A stretch of 64,000 nt of DNA from JAFGCL01 sp964492335. GTDB taxonomy: Bacteria > Chloroflexota > Dehalococcoidia > UBA2247 > RBG-13-53-26. The notes beneath the pieces are model-generated. The model had not been told where the DNA came from. It worked only from the letters and a program-made list of their open reading frames with translations, and did not search any database. Made by a program: the position numbers and the translations under genes. Location of the stretch: assembly GCA_964492335.1 (NCBI GenBank), contig CAZBJX010000001.1, forward strand, positions 1 to 64,000. Direction: 5' to 3'. Positions within the stretch are counted from its first letter, which is position 1, and each line of letters opens with the position of its first letter. This document shows positions 8,108 through 15,953 of the stretch, one piece after another.

Positions 8108-10180
8108 ATGGCCAGTGCTGTGGGAGAAGGCGGGCAGACCGTGGATGGCAGCGCAGGAGGTCCCCGGAGACCGTGGCTGGATGAGGTGAACCCCTCCCAG
8201 CGCGCGGCGGTGGTGCATGATTCGGGGCCGCTGCTCATCGTGGCCGGCGCCGGGACGGGCAAGACCCGGACGCTGGCGTACCGGGTGGCCTGGCTCATCG
8301 AGCAGGGGGCGCCCGCGGAGCGCATCCTGCTGCTCACCTTCACCCGGCGGGCCGCGGAGGAGATGCTGAGAAGGGCCGCCTCCGCCGTCGGAGACCGGGC
8401 CGTCACCGCCAGGGTCTGGGGCGGCACCTTCCACGCTTTCGCCAACCGCATCCTGCGCATCTATGCCGGCCCCGCCGGGCTGTCCCCTGAGTTCACCATC
8501 ATGGACCGCAGCGATGCCGGGGACCTGCTGGACGTGGTGCGCAATTCCCTGGGCTTCTCGAAGAAGGAGAGCCGGTTCCCGCGAAAGGCCACCTGCCTGG
8601 ACATCTACTCCCGGCGGGTGAACGGGAACGAGGACCTGGAGAAGGTCCTGGCGCGCGACTTCCCCTGGTGCCGCATGTGGGCGCAGGAGCTCAGGCAGCT
8701 GTTCGCCGGGTACGTGGAGCGCAAGCAGAAGCAGCAGGTCCTGGACTACGACGACCTCCTGCTCTACCTCTACTACCTGCTGGAGGACGAGAGGGCGGCG
8801 GAGTCGATCGGCGGCCGCTTCGACCACATACTGGTCGACGAGTACCAGGACACCAACAGCCTGCAGGCCGGGATCCTGCTGGGCATGAGGCGGCAGAACC
8901 ACAATGTCACCGTGGTGGGGGACGACGCCCAGAGCATCTACGGCTTCCGCTCCGCCACGGTGCGGAACATGCTGGATTTCCCCCGGCACTTCCCCGGCGC
9001 CCGGATAGTGACCCTGGAGCAGAACTACCGCTCGGTCAGGCCCATCCTGGAGACCACCAACCGGGTCATCAGCCAGGCCGCCGAGCGGTACTCCAAGGAG
9101 CTGTGGTCGGACCGGGAGGCGCAGTACCGGCCCGTGCTGCTCACCTGCGTCGATGAGACCCAGCAGGACGACCAGGTGGTCCGCCTGGTGCTGCAGCACT
9201 TCGAGCAGGGCATCCCGCTGCGCCGGCAGGCGGTGCTGTTCCGGGCGGCCCACCACTCCAGCTCTCTGGAGCTGGCGCTGACCAGGCGCAACATCCCTTT
9301 CCGGAAGTACGGGGGCCTGCGCTTCCTGGAGGCGGCCCACGTCAAGGACGTGCTGGCCTTCCTGCGCGTGCTGGAGAACCCGCGGGACGAGGTGGCCTGG
9401 TTCCGGGCGCTGCAGCTCCTGGAAGGCGTGGGGCCGGTGACCACCGGGGCCATCATCGAGCACCTCGGCTGCCACGGGTTCGACCCGCCCTCTATCGCGT
9501 CCTTCAAGGCGGCCCCCTCCGCCAGGAAGCAGGTAGCCGAGCTGGGGGCCCTGATGTGCGAGGTGGCGTCCCTGGGCGACAGCGGCCTGGCGGTGCAGAT
9601 GGACCGCATCCGGGCCTTCTACGGCCCCCTGCTGCGGCGGGCGTACGAGAACGCTCCGGCCCGGGAGAACGACATCGCCTATATGGCCAGCCTCGCCGCC
9701 GGGTACGACTCCAGGAGGCAGTTCCTGGCCGACCTGGTGCTTGACCCGCCGATCTCGACGGGCGACTTCGCCGGGCCGCCGGGCAAGGATGAGGACTGGC
9801 TGGTGCTCTCCACCATCCACTCGGCCAAGGGCCTGGAGTGGGACGCGGTCTACCTCATCCACGCCTCCGACGGCTGCCTGCCGTCGGACATGTCCACGGG
9901 GAGCAGCCAGGAGATCGAGGAGGAGCTGAGGCTGGCCTACGTGGCCATGACGCGCGCCCGCGACCACCTGTACGTGCTCTGGCCGCAGCGCTACTACATC
10001 CGGCCGCCGGGCATCTCGGACCGGCACACCTATGCCCAGTTGTCCCGCTTCTTCAACGACGAGGTGCGGGGCACCATGGAGGAGATCACCCTGGCCAGGG
10101 AGGCCCCGGCCGGCGACCCGCCGGCGGACATGGGCCCCGGGGCGGACATTGCCGGCCGCATACGCGACATCTGGAAGTGA
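8108..10180 (+). CDS. UvrD/PcrA-like superfamily 1 DNA helicase
   Basis: About 690 residues, full length for a compact UvrD/Rep-type 3'-5' helicase used in repair and replication-fork upkeep. Motifs in order: Q-motif NPSQRAAV, Walker A AGAGTGKT near residue 50, motif Ia LTFTRRAAEEM, TFHAFANR, DEYQDTN near 245, GDDAQSIYGFR, LEQNYRS, and C-terminal TIHSAKGLEWDAVYL and LAYVAMTRARD. The frame is open from a GTG at 8006, but the TATAAT at 8084 favours the ATG at 8108. It ends 2 bases from the convergent PurC-like gene, leaving no room for a shared terminator. It marks the start of ordinary chromosomal content after the accessory region. Confidence 0.9.
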   Translation: MASAVGEGGQTVDGSAGGPRRPWLDEVNPSQRAAVVHDSGPLLIVAGAGTGKTRTLAYRVAWLIEQGAPAERILLLTFTRRAAEEMLRRAASAVGDRAVTARVWGGTFHAFANRILRIYAGPAGLSPEFTIMDRSDAGDLLDVVRNSLGFSKKESRFPRKATCLDIYSRRVNGNEDLEKVLARDFPWCRMWAQELRQLFAGYVERKQKQQVLDYDDLLLYLYYLLEDERAAESIGGRFDHILVDEYQDTNSLQAGILLGMRRQNHNVTVVGDDAQSIYGFRSATVRNMLDFPRHFPGARIVTLEQNYRSVRPILETTNRVISQAAERYSKELWSDREAQYRPVLLTCVDETQQDDQVVRLVLQHFEQGIPLRRQAVLFRAAHHSSSLELALTRRNIPFRKYGGLRFLEAAHVKDVLAFLRVLENPRDEVAWFRALQLLEGVGPVTTGAIIEHLGCHGFDPPSIASFKAAPSARKQVAELGALMCEVASLGDSGLAVQMDRIRAFYGPLLRRAYENAPARENDIAYMASLAAGYDSRRQFLADLVLDPPISTGDFAGPPGKDEDWLVLSTIHSAKGLEWDAVYLIHASDGCLPSDMSTGSSQEIEEELRLAYVAMTRARDHLYVLWPQRYYIRPPGISDRHTYAQLSRFFNDEVRGTMEEITLAREAPAGDPPADMGPGADIAGRIRDIWK

Positions 10181-10181
10181 T

Positions 10182-11015
10182 CTAGAGGAAGATGCCGGTG
10201 AACTCGGCCGCGGACACCTGGTTGCGGTTGCGTATGGTCCGCGTGCCGCCCGAGCAACTGGTGACGGCGCACTCCCTGAACAGGGTGCAGTTCCCGGCCC
10301 CGTCCGGGGCGAACCCCCGGCACACCCGCAGCACGTCCGGCGATATCTCGTCGATCAGCACGATCCTGCCGTCCCCGTTCTTGAGCCTGCCCAGCTCGAA
10401 CTTGCCGTCGATCACGTGCAGGCCCCTGGAGGCGAACTCCCGGGTGACGATGGCGGCCACGCCCTTGACCAGCTCCACGCACTGCCCGATCTCGGCCCGG
10501 GTCAGGGCGCCGGATTCCTCGAGGGCCTCCAGCGTGATCAGGATGTCGCTGTCTCCCTTGGTCCAGGCCTCGACCAGCCCGTGAACGTTCCTGCAGGGGG
10601 CCACGAAGGGGTACCTCCTCCAGAAGCTGCCCGTCGCGTTGTTCCTCCAGGTGAACTCGAGGTTCGACAGCGGGGCGGCCCCGGGGAGCCCCGGCACCTG
10701 CGCCTCCATGGAGAGCGCCGTGGCCGGCTCCACGATCATCTCGTCTTCCTTGACGGTGTCGATGTAGTGGGTGGGGATGCCGCTGTCCTTCAGCAGCTTG
10801 AAGAAGTGGGTGGCGAACCGGCAGGCGATGGCGCCCTTGCCGGGGATGTCGCCGACCACCCTGTCATACCCGGGGTCGAAGACGGCCCTGCCGTCAGCGA
10901 TGTAGCCGGTGGCCCTGTCCGTGAAGACCAGCCGGTACTTGCCCCGGTACTGCCCGTCCTCTATGCTGAAGACGTCCTTGGACTTGCCGCGGTAGACCAG
11001 GCCCCTCTCTGCCAT
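10182..11015 (-). CDS. SAICAR synthetase-like protein (PurC family), atypical C-terminus
   Basis: A 277-residue protein resembling phosphoribosylaminoimidazole-succinocarboxamide synthase, which ligates aspartate to CAIR in purine synthesis. Family-like parts are the N-terminal VYRGKSKDVF (nucleotide-binding loop, usually YEGKaK), LSNLEFTWRNNATGSFW, the ITREFASRGLHVIDGKFELG segment and LIDEISPDVLRV. The usual C-terminal end (TPDSSRFW then a KQFVRDYL-like helix) is replaced by a cysteine-bearing tail with GNCTLF, FREC and TSCSGGTR, so substrate or regulation may differ. No other purine gene is adjacent. Either PurC or a PurC-like paralogue. Confidence 0.65.
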   Translation of the reverse strand: MAERGLVYRGKSKDVFSIEDGQYRGKYRLVFTDRATGYIADGRAVFDPGYDRVVGDIPGKGAIACRFATHFFKLLKDSGIPTHYIDTVKEDEMIVEPATALSMEAQVPGLPGAAPLSNLEFTWRNNATGSFWRRYPFVAPCRNVHGLVEAWTKGDSDILITLEALEESGALTRAEIGQCVELVKGVAAIVTREFASRGLHVIDGKFELGRLKNGDGRIVLIDEISPDVLRVCRGFAPDGAGNCTLFRECAVTSCSGGTRTIRNRNQVSAAEFTGIFL

Positions 11016-11098
11016 GCGCTTGCTCCTTGAGAGACTGACTCTACTCCAGAATACGACAATGCGCCGTTGCCTGCATCCCTCGCCGGGCCGCGTTCGCG

Positions 11099-11127
11099 TT
11101 TACCGGCCACGTGGCCTGTGATAGAAT
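11099..11127 (+). promoter_or_regulatory. Promoter of the fmdB-thiE group
   Basis: TTTACC (11099-11104) and TAGAAT (11122-11127) are spaced by 17 bases and precede the first FmdB gene by 64 bases. It would serve the genes from 11192 through 13668. Confidence 0.5.
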
Positions 11128-11191
11128 CATGGTGTTGGGGCCCGGCTGTCTTCCAGCGAGGCCAGGGCCCCCTTCTTCGTGGGAGGATAGC

Positions 11192-11605
11192 ATGCCCGTG
11201 TACGAGTACCGTTGTCAGAACCAGAAGTGCGGGCGCAGGGTGTCTGTGCTGGTGCGGGGGTTCGCCGGGGCGGGTGAAGTGACCTGCACCTACTGCGGCG
11301 GAAAGGACCTGACCCGCCTGTTCTCGACGTTCGCCACGCTCAGGACCGACCAGGACGTGTACGGCGACATCCTGGATGACCCCGTGCTGGTCAGGCGGAT
11401 GATGCACAATGACCCCAGCGCCATGGTGGAGTGGTCGCGGAGGATGGGGGGCACCGAGGGCGAGAAGGAGCCGGAGTACCAGGAGATGGTGGAGAGGCTG
11501 GAGAGGGGCGAGAGCTATGAGAGCGTGGTCCCCGAGATACAGAAGAGGGTCCTGGGCGGGCCGGATTCCGGCCCAGGGGACGGGGACGCCGGAGGAGAGG
11601 ACTAG
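11192..11605 (+). CDS. FmdB-family zinc ribbon protein 1
   Basis: A 137-residue protein that starts MPVYEYRC, the signature of FmdB-type regulators, with zinc-ribbon cysteines in CQNQKC and CTYCGG. The rest is acidic and helical (MVEWSRRMGG, PEYQEMVERLERGE). FmdB was first seen as a regulator of formamidase/acetamidase genes; most family members have no known target. The ATG is preceded by GGGAGGATA. A second FmdB gene follows after 6 bases, so the two form a pair and may act as a heterodimer or be a duplication. Confidence 0.8.
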   Translation: MPVYEYRCQNQKCGRRVSVLVRGFAGAGEVTCTYCGGKDLTRLFSTFATLRTDQDVYGDILDDPVLVRRMMHNDPSAMVEWSRRMGGTEGEKEPEYQEMVERLERGESYESVVPEIQKRVLGGPDSGPGDGDAGGED

Positions 11606-11611
11606 GCCGCC

Positions 11612-11974
11612 ATGCCGGTCTACGAGTACCGCTGCGCCTCGTGCCAGAAGAAGTCCAGCTTCTTCCTGAAGAGCATGAGCGATCCCCTGTCGCCGGTGTG
11701 CTCACACTGCGGCGGCCGGGAGATGGGCCGGGTCTTCTCCAGCTTCGCCTACCACAAGTCCGTGGCCACCATCCACGAGGAGTCGGGCGACCCGTACCAG
11801 CCCGGCGAGGGCTACTACAACGACCCGCGCAACATCGGCCGGTGGACCGAGAAGAAGTTCCAGGACCTGGGAATGGAGATGCCTTCGGAGGTTCAGGGCA
11901 TGATCGAGGCAGCGCGCGACGGGCAGATGCCTGAATCGGTGAAGGACCTGCAGCCCGGCCTGACCGAGGTCTAG
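11612..11974 (+). CDS. FmdB-family zinc ribbon protein 2
   Basis: A 120-residue protein starting MPVYEYRCASCQKK with the second zinc-ribbon pair in CSHCGG. The body contains SSFAYHKSV and RNIGRWTEKKFQDLGMEMP, a pattern common in FmdB proteins of Chloroflexota. It follows the first FmdB gene by 6 bases, and its stop codon shares one base with the GTG start of the thiE gene, so the three are one transcriptional unit. Function unknown beyond zinc binding. Confidence 0.8.
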   Translation: MPVYEYRCASCQKKSSFFLKSMSDPLSPVCSHCGGREMGRVFSSFAYHKSVATIHEESGDPYQPGEGYYNDPRNIGRWTEKKFQDLGMEMPSEVQGMIEAARDGQMPESVKDLQPGLTEV

Positions 11975-13032
11975 TGCTGCGGCTGGTCGACGCCAACCTG
12001 GACCGCCTCGGCGAAGGGCTCCGCGTCCTGGAGGACGTGTCCCGCTTCCTGCTCAACGACGCCCCGTCTTCCCGCCGGCTGAAGGCGCTGCGGCACAGCC
12101 TGGTCAGGGCCCTGGGGCCCCTGGAGCAGGACCTCCTCTCGGCCCGCCGCGTGGCCCAGGACGTGGGGGCCCCGGTGGCGAAGCGGGCGGCGGCGCCCCA
12201 CCGGGACCTGGCGGCCCTGGTGCAGGCCAACTCCCGGAGGGCCCAGGAGTCCCTGCGCGTCCTGGAGGAGTTCGGCCGCCTCTCCGGCGGGCCCCTGGAG
12301 GGCAAGGCGGGCTGGTTCGAGAAGGCCCGTTTCGAGGTCTACGATGTGGAGCGGCATCTGGTGGGCCGGCTGCTCCGGCGGGACCGGGCCGGCCGGTTGA
12401 GGGGGCTCTACCTGGTGCTGGACGTGAAGGCCCTGGGAGGGCGCGACGAGGTGGAGGTGGCCGCCGCCGCTGTCCGCGGCGGGGCGCGGACCATCCAACT
12501 GAGGGACAAGCACCGGGCCAAGGCCGACGTTCTGGACGCCGCCCGCAGGCTGCGGGCGCTCTGCGCCGGCGAGGGCGCCCTATTCGTGGTCAATGACCAT
12601 CTGGATATCGCCCTGGCGGTGCGCGCCGACGGGCTCCACCTGGGGCAGGATGACCTGCCGCCGGCGGAGGCGCGGCGCATCCTGCCTGTGGACATGCTGA
12701 TCGGCTGCTCCACCCACAGCATGACGGAGGCGGTGCGGGCCCAGTCCGGCGGCGCCGACTACGTGGCGCTGGGGTCGGTCTTCCCCACCACCTCCAAGGA
12801 GACCTACCGGCTGGTGGGGCTGGAGGCCCTGCGGCGCACGCGACCCAGGGTGTCCGTGCCCCTGGTGGCCATCGGCGGTATCAAGGCCGGCAATGTGGGG
12901 GAGGTCCTCAGGGCCGGGGCCGACGCGGCGGCGGTGATCAGCGCGGTCCTGGATGCGGATGACGTGGAGAAGGCCGCCCGCAAGCTGGCCGCGAAAATGA
13001 AGGTGAGGACACAGTCCTGGATCGGAGAGTGA
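11974..13032 (+). CDS. thiE: Thiamine-phosphate synthase with N-terminal extension
   Basis: A 352-residue protein. Residues 1-135 form the helical extension seen in cyanobacterial and related ThiE proteins (DANLDRLGEGLRVLEDVSRF, QANSRRAQESLRVLEEFGR). Residues 140-352 are a complete ThiE TIM barrel, which joins HMP pyrophosphate to thiazole phosphate: TIQLRDK, FVVNDHLDIALAV, DGLHLGQDD, IGCSTHS, ADYVALGSVFPTTSK and AIGGIKAGNV. Translation starts at a GTG overlapping the preceding stop by one base. No thiamine riboswitch was seen upstream. A thiamine-binding protein lies at 21 kb; other thi genes are outside the window. Confidence 0.9.
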   Translation: MLRLVDANLDRLGEGLRVLEDVSRFLLNDAPSSRRLKALRHSLVRALGPLEQDLLSARRVAQDVGAPVAKRAAAPHRDLAALVQANSRRAQESLRVLEEFGRLSGGPLEGKAGWFEKARFEVYDVERHLVGRLLRRDRAGRLRGLYLVLDVKALGGRDEVEVAAAAVRGGARTIQLRDKHRAKADVLDAARRLRALCAGEGALFVVNDHLDIALAVRADGLHLGQDDLPPAEARRILPVDMLIGCSTHSMTEAVRAQSGGADYVALGSVFPTTSKETYRLVGLEALRRTRPRVSVPLVAIGGIKAGNVGEVLRAGADAAAVISAVLDADDVEKAARKLAAKMKVRTQSWIGE

Positions 13033-13035
13033 AAC

Positions 13036-13668
13036 ATGGAGAGAGCCACCGCCAACCTGGAAACCACGGCGCAGAGGATCCGCGCCACCTTCTCGGCGGA
13101 GGATGCCGCCCGGGAGAAGGCCCTGCGGATGGGCCGCGAGGTCATCCGGCACAGCGCCAATTCCATCCGGGCCATCCATCGCGGCGAGTTCGACTCGGCG
13201 CGGGAGTCGCTGGCCGCGGCGAGGCAGCTGGTGGATGAAGCCAAGGCCGCCGTGGCCGACCACCTGCAGATGAAGCACGCGGGCTTCATCCACGACGCCC
13301 AGAAGGAGTATGCCGAGGGCTCCATCACCCTGGCGCTGGTGCTGGGCCAGCCGCTGCCCACGCCGGAGGACCTGGGCGTGGCCTACCCGGCCTACCTTCA
13401 CGGGCTGGCGGAGTCCGTGGGGGAGATGCGGCGGCACCTGCTGGACAGCCTGAGGAAGAACGACATCTCCGGCTGCGAGGACCTGCTCTCCTACATGGAT
13501 GACATCTACGGCATTCTGGTGACCATGGATTTCCCCGATGCCCTCACCTTCGGGCTGAGGAGGGCGACCGACGTGCTGCGGGGCATCCTGGAGAAGACCA
13601 GGGGCGACCTGACCCTGGCCATGAGGCAGAGGGACCTGACCGAGAAGCTGGACCGCCTCAGCACGTAG
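13036..13668 (+). CDS. Translin-family protein
   Basis: A 210-residue all-helical protein resembling the prokaryotic translin family (often mislabelled haloacid dehalogenase). Typical segments are REVIRHSANSIRAIHRGE, HAGFIHDAQKEYAEG, LPTPEDLGVAYPAYLHGLA, ENDIYG-like YMDDIYG, and MDFPDALTFGLRRATDVLRG followed by EKTRGDLT. Translin and TRAX bind single-stranded nucleic acid, and the TRAX-like acidic residues give RNase activity; the E of HDAQKEYAEG and the D/E near TRGDLT could serve this. It starts 3 bases after thiE and is the last gene of that group. The substrate in bacteria is not known. Confidence 0.75.
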   Translation: MERATANLETTAQRIRATFSAEDAAREKALRMGREVIRHSANSIRAIHRGEFDSARESLAAARQLVDEAKAAVADHLQMKHAGFIHDAQKEYAEGSITLALVLGQPLPTPEDLGVAYPAYLHGLAESVGEMRRHLLDSLRKNDISGCEDLLSYMDDIYGILVTMDFPDALTFGLRRATDVLRGILEKTRGDLTLAMRQRDLTEKLDRLST

Positions 13669-13694
13669 GCGGCCCCCGGCCGCGGCCCGTCCGC

Positions 13695-13715
13695 CCCCGG
13701 CGCCCGGCGCCGGGG
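13695..13715 (+). terminator. GC-rich hairpin after the translin-like gene
   Basis: CCCCGGCGCC and GGCGCCGGGG are perfect complements around one base, so the real loop uses the inner pairs. It lies 27 bases after the stop of the translin-like gene. There is no T-tract, so termination efficiency is uncertain. Confidence 0.4.
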
Positions 13716-13730
13716 GGTGGACTGCGGGGC

Positions 13731-13736
13731 TATAAT
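13731..13736 (+). promoter_or_regulatory. -10 box TATAAT before the MEMO gene
   Basis: A perfect TATAAT 17 bases before the ATG at 13754 implies a very short leader. No good -35 hexamer is visible 16-18 bases upstream, as that area is the GC-rich hairpin. Confidence 0.35.
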
Positions 13737-13753
13737 CGGATACAGGGGCACCA

Positions 13754-14599
13754 ATGATGAGAAAGCCGGTGGTAGCCGGTCGCTTCTACGAGGGCTCCTT
13801 CGATGGCCTGCAGCGCCAGATCGAGGGCTGCTTCCGGCATCCCCTGGGGCCGGGCGCTCTCCCTGGCCAGTCGAGGTCTGCGGAGCGGCATATCGTGGGG
13901 CTGGTCAGCCCGCACGCCGGCTACGTGTACTCCGGCCCGGTGGCCGCCCACGGCTTCGCGCGGCTGGCGGTGGAGAAGAAGCCCGGGACCGTGGTCATCG
14001 TTGGCCCCAACCACCAGGGCGTGGGGGAGATGGTGGCGGTGGGCCGCCAGAGCCGGTGGCAGACCCCGCTGGGGCCGGTCGAGGTGGACCTGGAGGTGGG
14101 CGAGGCGGTGGTGGCCGGGAGCCGGCGGGCCAGATGGGATGACAGGGCCCACGGTATGGAGCACTCCCTGGAGGTGCAGGTGCCCTTCCTGCAGTCCATC
14201 TACGGGCATGGCTTCAAGATCGTGCCCGTCGTCATGCTCAGGCAGGACCTTGAGACCGCCCGGGACCTGGGCCGGGCCATCGCGTCCGCCCTCAAAGGGA
14301 GGGAGGCCCTGATTATCGCCAGCAGCGACTTCAGCCACTACGAGCCGCAGGCATCCGCCGCCCGCAAGGACCGCCTGGCCATCGACGCCATCCTCGACCT
14401 GGACCCGGCCCGGCTGGAGGCCGTGGTGGCGGGCCAGAGCATCAGCATGTGCGGCCCCGGCCCGGTGATGGCCATGATCACCGCCGCCAGGGAGCTCGGG
14501 GCCGGCAGGGCCAGCCTCCTGCGCTACGCCACCTCGGGGGACATCACCGGCGACTACTCCGGGGTGGTCGGCTATGTCTCGATCGCGGTCACGCACTAG
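13754..14599 (+). CDS. amrB: AmmeMemoRadiSam system protein B (MEMO family)
   Basis: A 281-residue MEMO-like protein, full length. It has the start KPVVAGRFYEGS, then SPHAGYVYSGPVAAHGF, VIVGPNHQGVG, HSLEVQVPFLQ, IIASSDFSHYE and the GPGPVMAMI segment, all typical of the family. The histidines and the Asp in these motifs resemble those of extradiol-dioxygenase folds, and the human homologue binds metal. The bacterial trio of MEMO, AMMECR1 and a radical SAM enzyme is of unknown chemistry. Here AMMECR1 and the radical SAM gene are 50 kb away at the end of the window, so the set is split. An MM start (13754, 13757) leaves one codon of doubt. Confidence 0.9.
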   Translation: MMRKPVVAGRFYEGSFDGLQRQIEGCFRHPLGPGALPGQSRSAERHIVGLVSPHAGYVYSGPVAAHGFARLAVEKKPGTVVIVGPNHQGVGEMVAVGRQSRWQTPLGPVEVDLEVGEAVVAGSRRARWDDRAHGMEHSLEVQVPFLQSIYGHGFKIVPVVMLRQDLETARDLGRAIASALKGREALIIASSDFSHYEPQASAARKDRLAIDAILDLDPARLEAVVAGQSISMCGPGPVMAMITAARELGAGRASLLRYATSGDITGDYSGVVGYVSIAVTH

Positions 14600-14682
14600 G
14601 CCCGCGCCAGGGCAACCACCGGCGGCATCTTGACGGATTGGCCGCGCCGAGGTATACCGGGGAATCGTAAGGAGGGGTTGGC

Positions 14683-15894
14683 ATGACTGGAAAGACCGCA
14701 TTCCTGCTCGGGGTGATCGGCATTGTGCTGGCGTGCCTGGCGCCCGCTCCGGCGACGGCTGCGATCAACTCCGCCACCTGGCTGAACACGGCCTACAAGG
14801 GGCCGGACTTGCTGCTGGGCGGCGGAGTCCAGGCGTATGAAGCCGGCTCCAGGGCGACCCTGCTGGTGTCGGTCCTGAATACCACCGGGGAGACCATTGA
14901 GATCACGGGCGCCAGGGTGGTGTTCGATTGGGCCGGCGGGGAGTACGCGACCACTGACAATTATCCCGTGACCCTGGCCGACAACGAGAGAGGCAGCATC
15001 GGCATCAGCTTCGATGTCCCGGAGGCATCGGTGGCCTCCGACCGGGTGAGGCACAGCTACGTGGTGTCCGTGGACTGCGCCAGGGAGGGGGGCTACGGAG
15101 TGGGGACCCCTGTCAGCAGGCCCAACCTCGGCGGGGTGGACGCCGTGTGGACGCTGGACAGCGGCCCGGTGGACCCGTCCACCCTGCAGGTGCGTCTGAA
15201 CGGGGAGCTGACCACCGACTACACCCTCGACTGCTACTATGGCATAGGGGGCGCCAGGATCACCTTCGCCACGCCCCCTCCGCCGGGGGCCTCGGTGAGC
15301 GTGGACTATCTGAAGGTGGAGCTTGTGGGGGTGGGCAATGGCAGCCAGACGGTCTTCCAGCTGGACCATCCCCCGGTGGTCCCGGGCACGCAGCAGGTGT
15401 ACGTGGACTGCGCGCTCTCATCGGACTACGCGCTGGATGCTGATGCCGGGCAGATCACGTTTGCCGCCGCGCCGGCGGCGGGCGAGACCATTATCGCCAA
15501 CTACCGGTACCTGGCCAGGTGGGCGATGGCCGGAGACGACTTCGCCATCTACTCCGCCGACCAGAATGCCGCCATGGCCGCCAGGCAGAAGCTCGAGGCC
15601 ATCGGCGCCCCGGCGCTGAACACCACCGGCTCCAGGGAGCGGGCGGCCAGGGCGGCCCTGGAAGAGCAACTGGGCGACCAGGCGTACGCCGCCGGCAACC
15701 TGGAGGCGGCCAGGGCGCACTACGAAGAGGCGTACGCCCTCATCGACCGGGCCCTTTCAGGGGACAAGGACCCCAACACCCTGAAGGAGGTGGGGCCCAC
15801 CGGGGCCCTGCTGCTGGGCATAGGCATGGTGCTGCTGGCCTTCGGGGCGATACTGTACGTGCTGCGGATGCCCGGAGGAAGGCGCCCCTACTGA
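14683..15894 (+). CDS. Membrane-anchored surface protein, paralogue 1
   Basis: A 403-residue exported protein, not recognised. It has a signal peptide (residues 5-26), an extracellular beta-rich part with Ig-like character (residues 35-150: ATLLVSVLNTTGETIEI, ISFDVPEA), and two copies of a strand-turn unit found in bacterial surface proteins (LQVRLNGELTTDYTLD then ITFATPPPPGASVSVDY; QQVYVDCALSSDYALD then ITFAAAPAAGETIIANY). A TPR-like helical pair (residues 310-365) and a C-terminal membrane segment before RMPGGRR follow. SD AAGGAGG precedes the ATG. The last 354 bases nearly equal those of the next gene. It could sense or bind polymers at the cell surface. Confidence 0.7.
   Translation: MTGKTAFLLGVIGIVLACLAPAPATAAINSATWLNTAYKGPDLLLGGGVQAYEAGSRATLLVSVLNTTGETIEITGARVVFDWAGGEYATTDNYPVTLADNERGSIGISFDVPEASVASDRVRHSYVVSVDCAREGGYGVGTPVSRPNLGGVDAVWTLDSGPVDPSTLQVRLNGELTTDYTLDCYYGIGGARITFATPPPPGASVSVDYLKVELVGVGNGSQTVFQLDHPPVVPGTQQVYVDCALSSDYALDADAGQITFAAAPAAGETIIANYRYLARWAMAGDDFAIYSADQNAAMAARQKLEAIGAPALNTTGSRERAARAALEEQLGDQAYAAGNLEAARAHYEEAYALIDRALSGDKDPNTLKEVGPTGALLLGIGMVLLAFGAILYVLRMPGGRRPY
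15541..15894 (+). repeat. 354-bp near-identical repeat, copy 1 (copy 2 at 16842-17195)
   Basis: The 3' ends of the two paralogous surface protein genes align without gaps at an offset of 1301 bases. By eye I count 12 substitutions in 354 bases, most of them in the last 60; 190 bases in the middle are the same. The upstream halves are far more diverged. This pattern suggests recent gene conversion or unequal exchange confined to the helical and membrane part. Confidence 0.85.
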
Positions 15895-15953
15895 GCGGGC
15901 GCGGCGCCTCGCATGGCGCCGGCCCACTGTCTGCCGGAAGGAGGCATGATCAC

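Noticed and set aside
8036..10027. 663-codon antisense frame
   Set aside because: Lies opposite a complete UvrD-like helicase; Leu/Arg/Gln/His-rich without domains. A GC-driven shadow.
11900..12000. Thiamine riboswitch near thiE or the thiamine-binding gene
   Set aside because: No CTGAGA or ACCTGAT core was found upstream of either gene.
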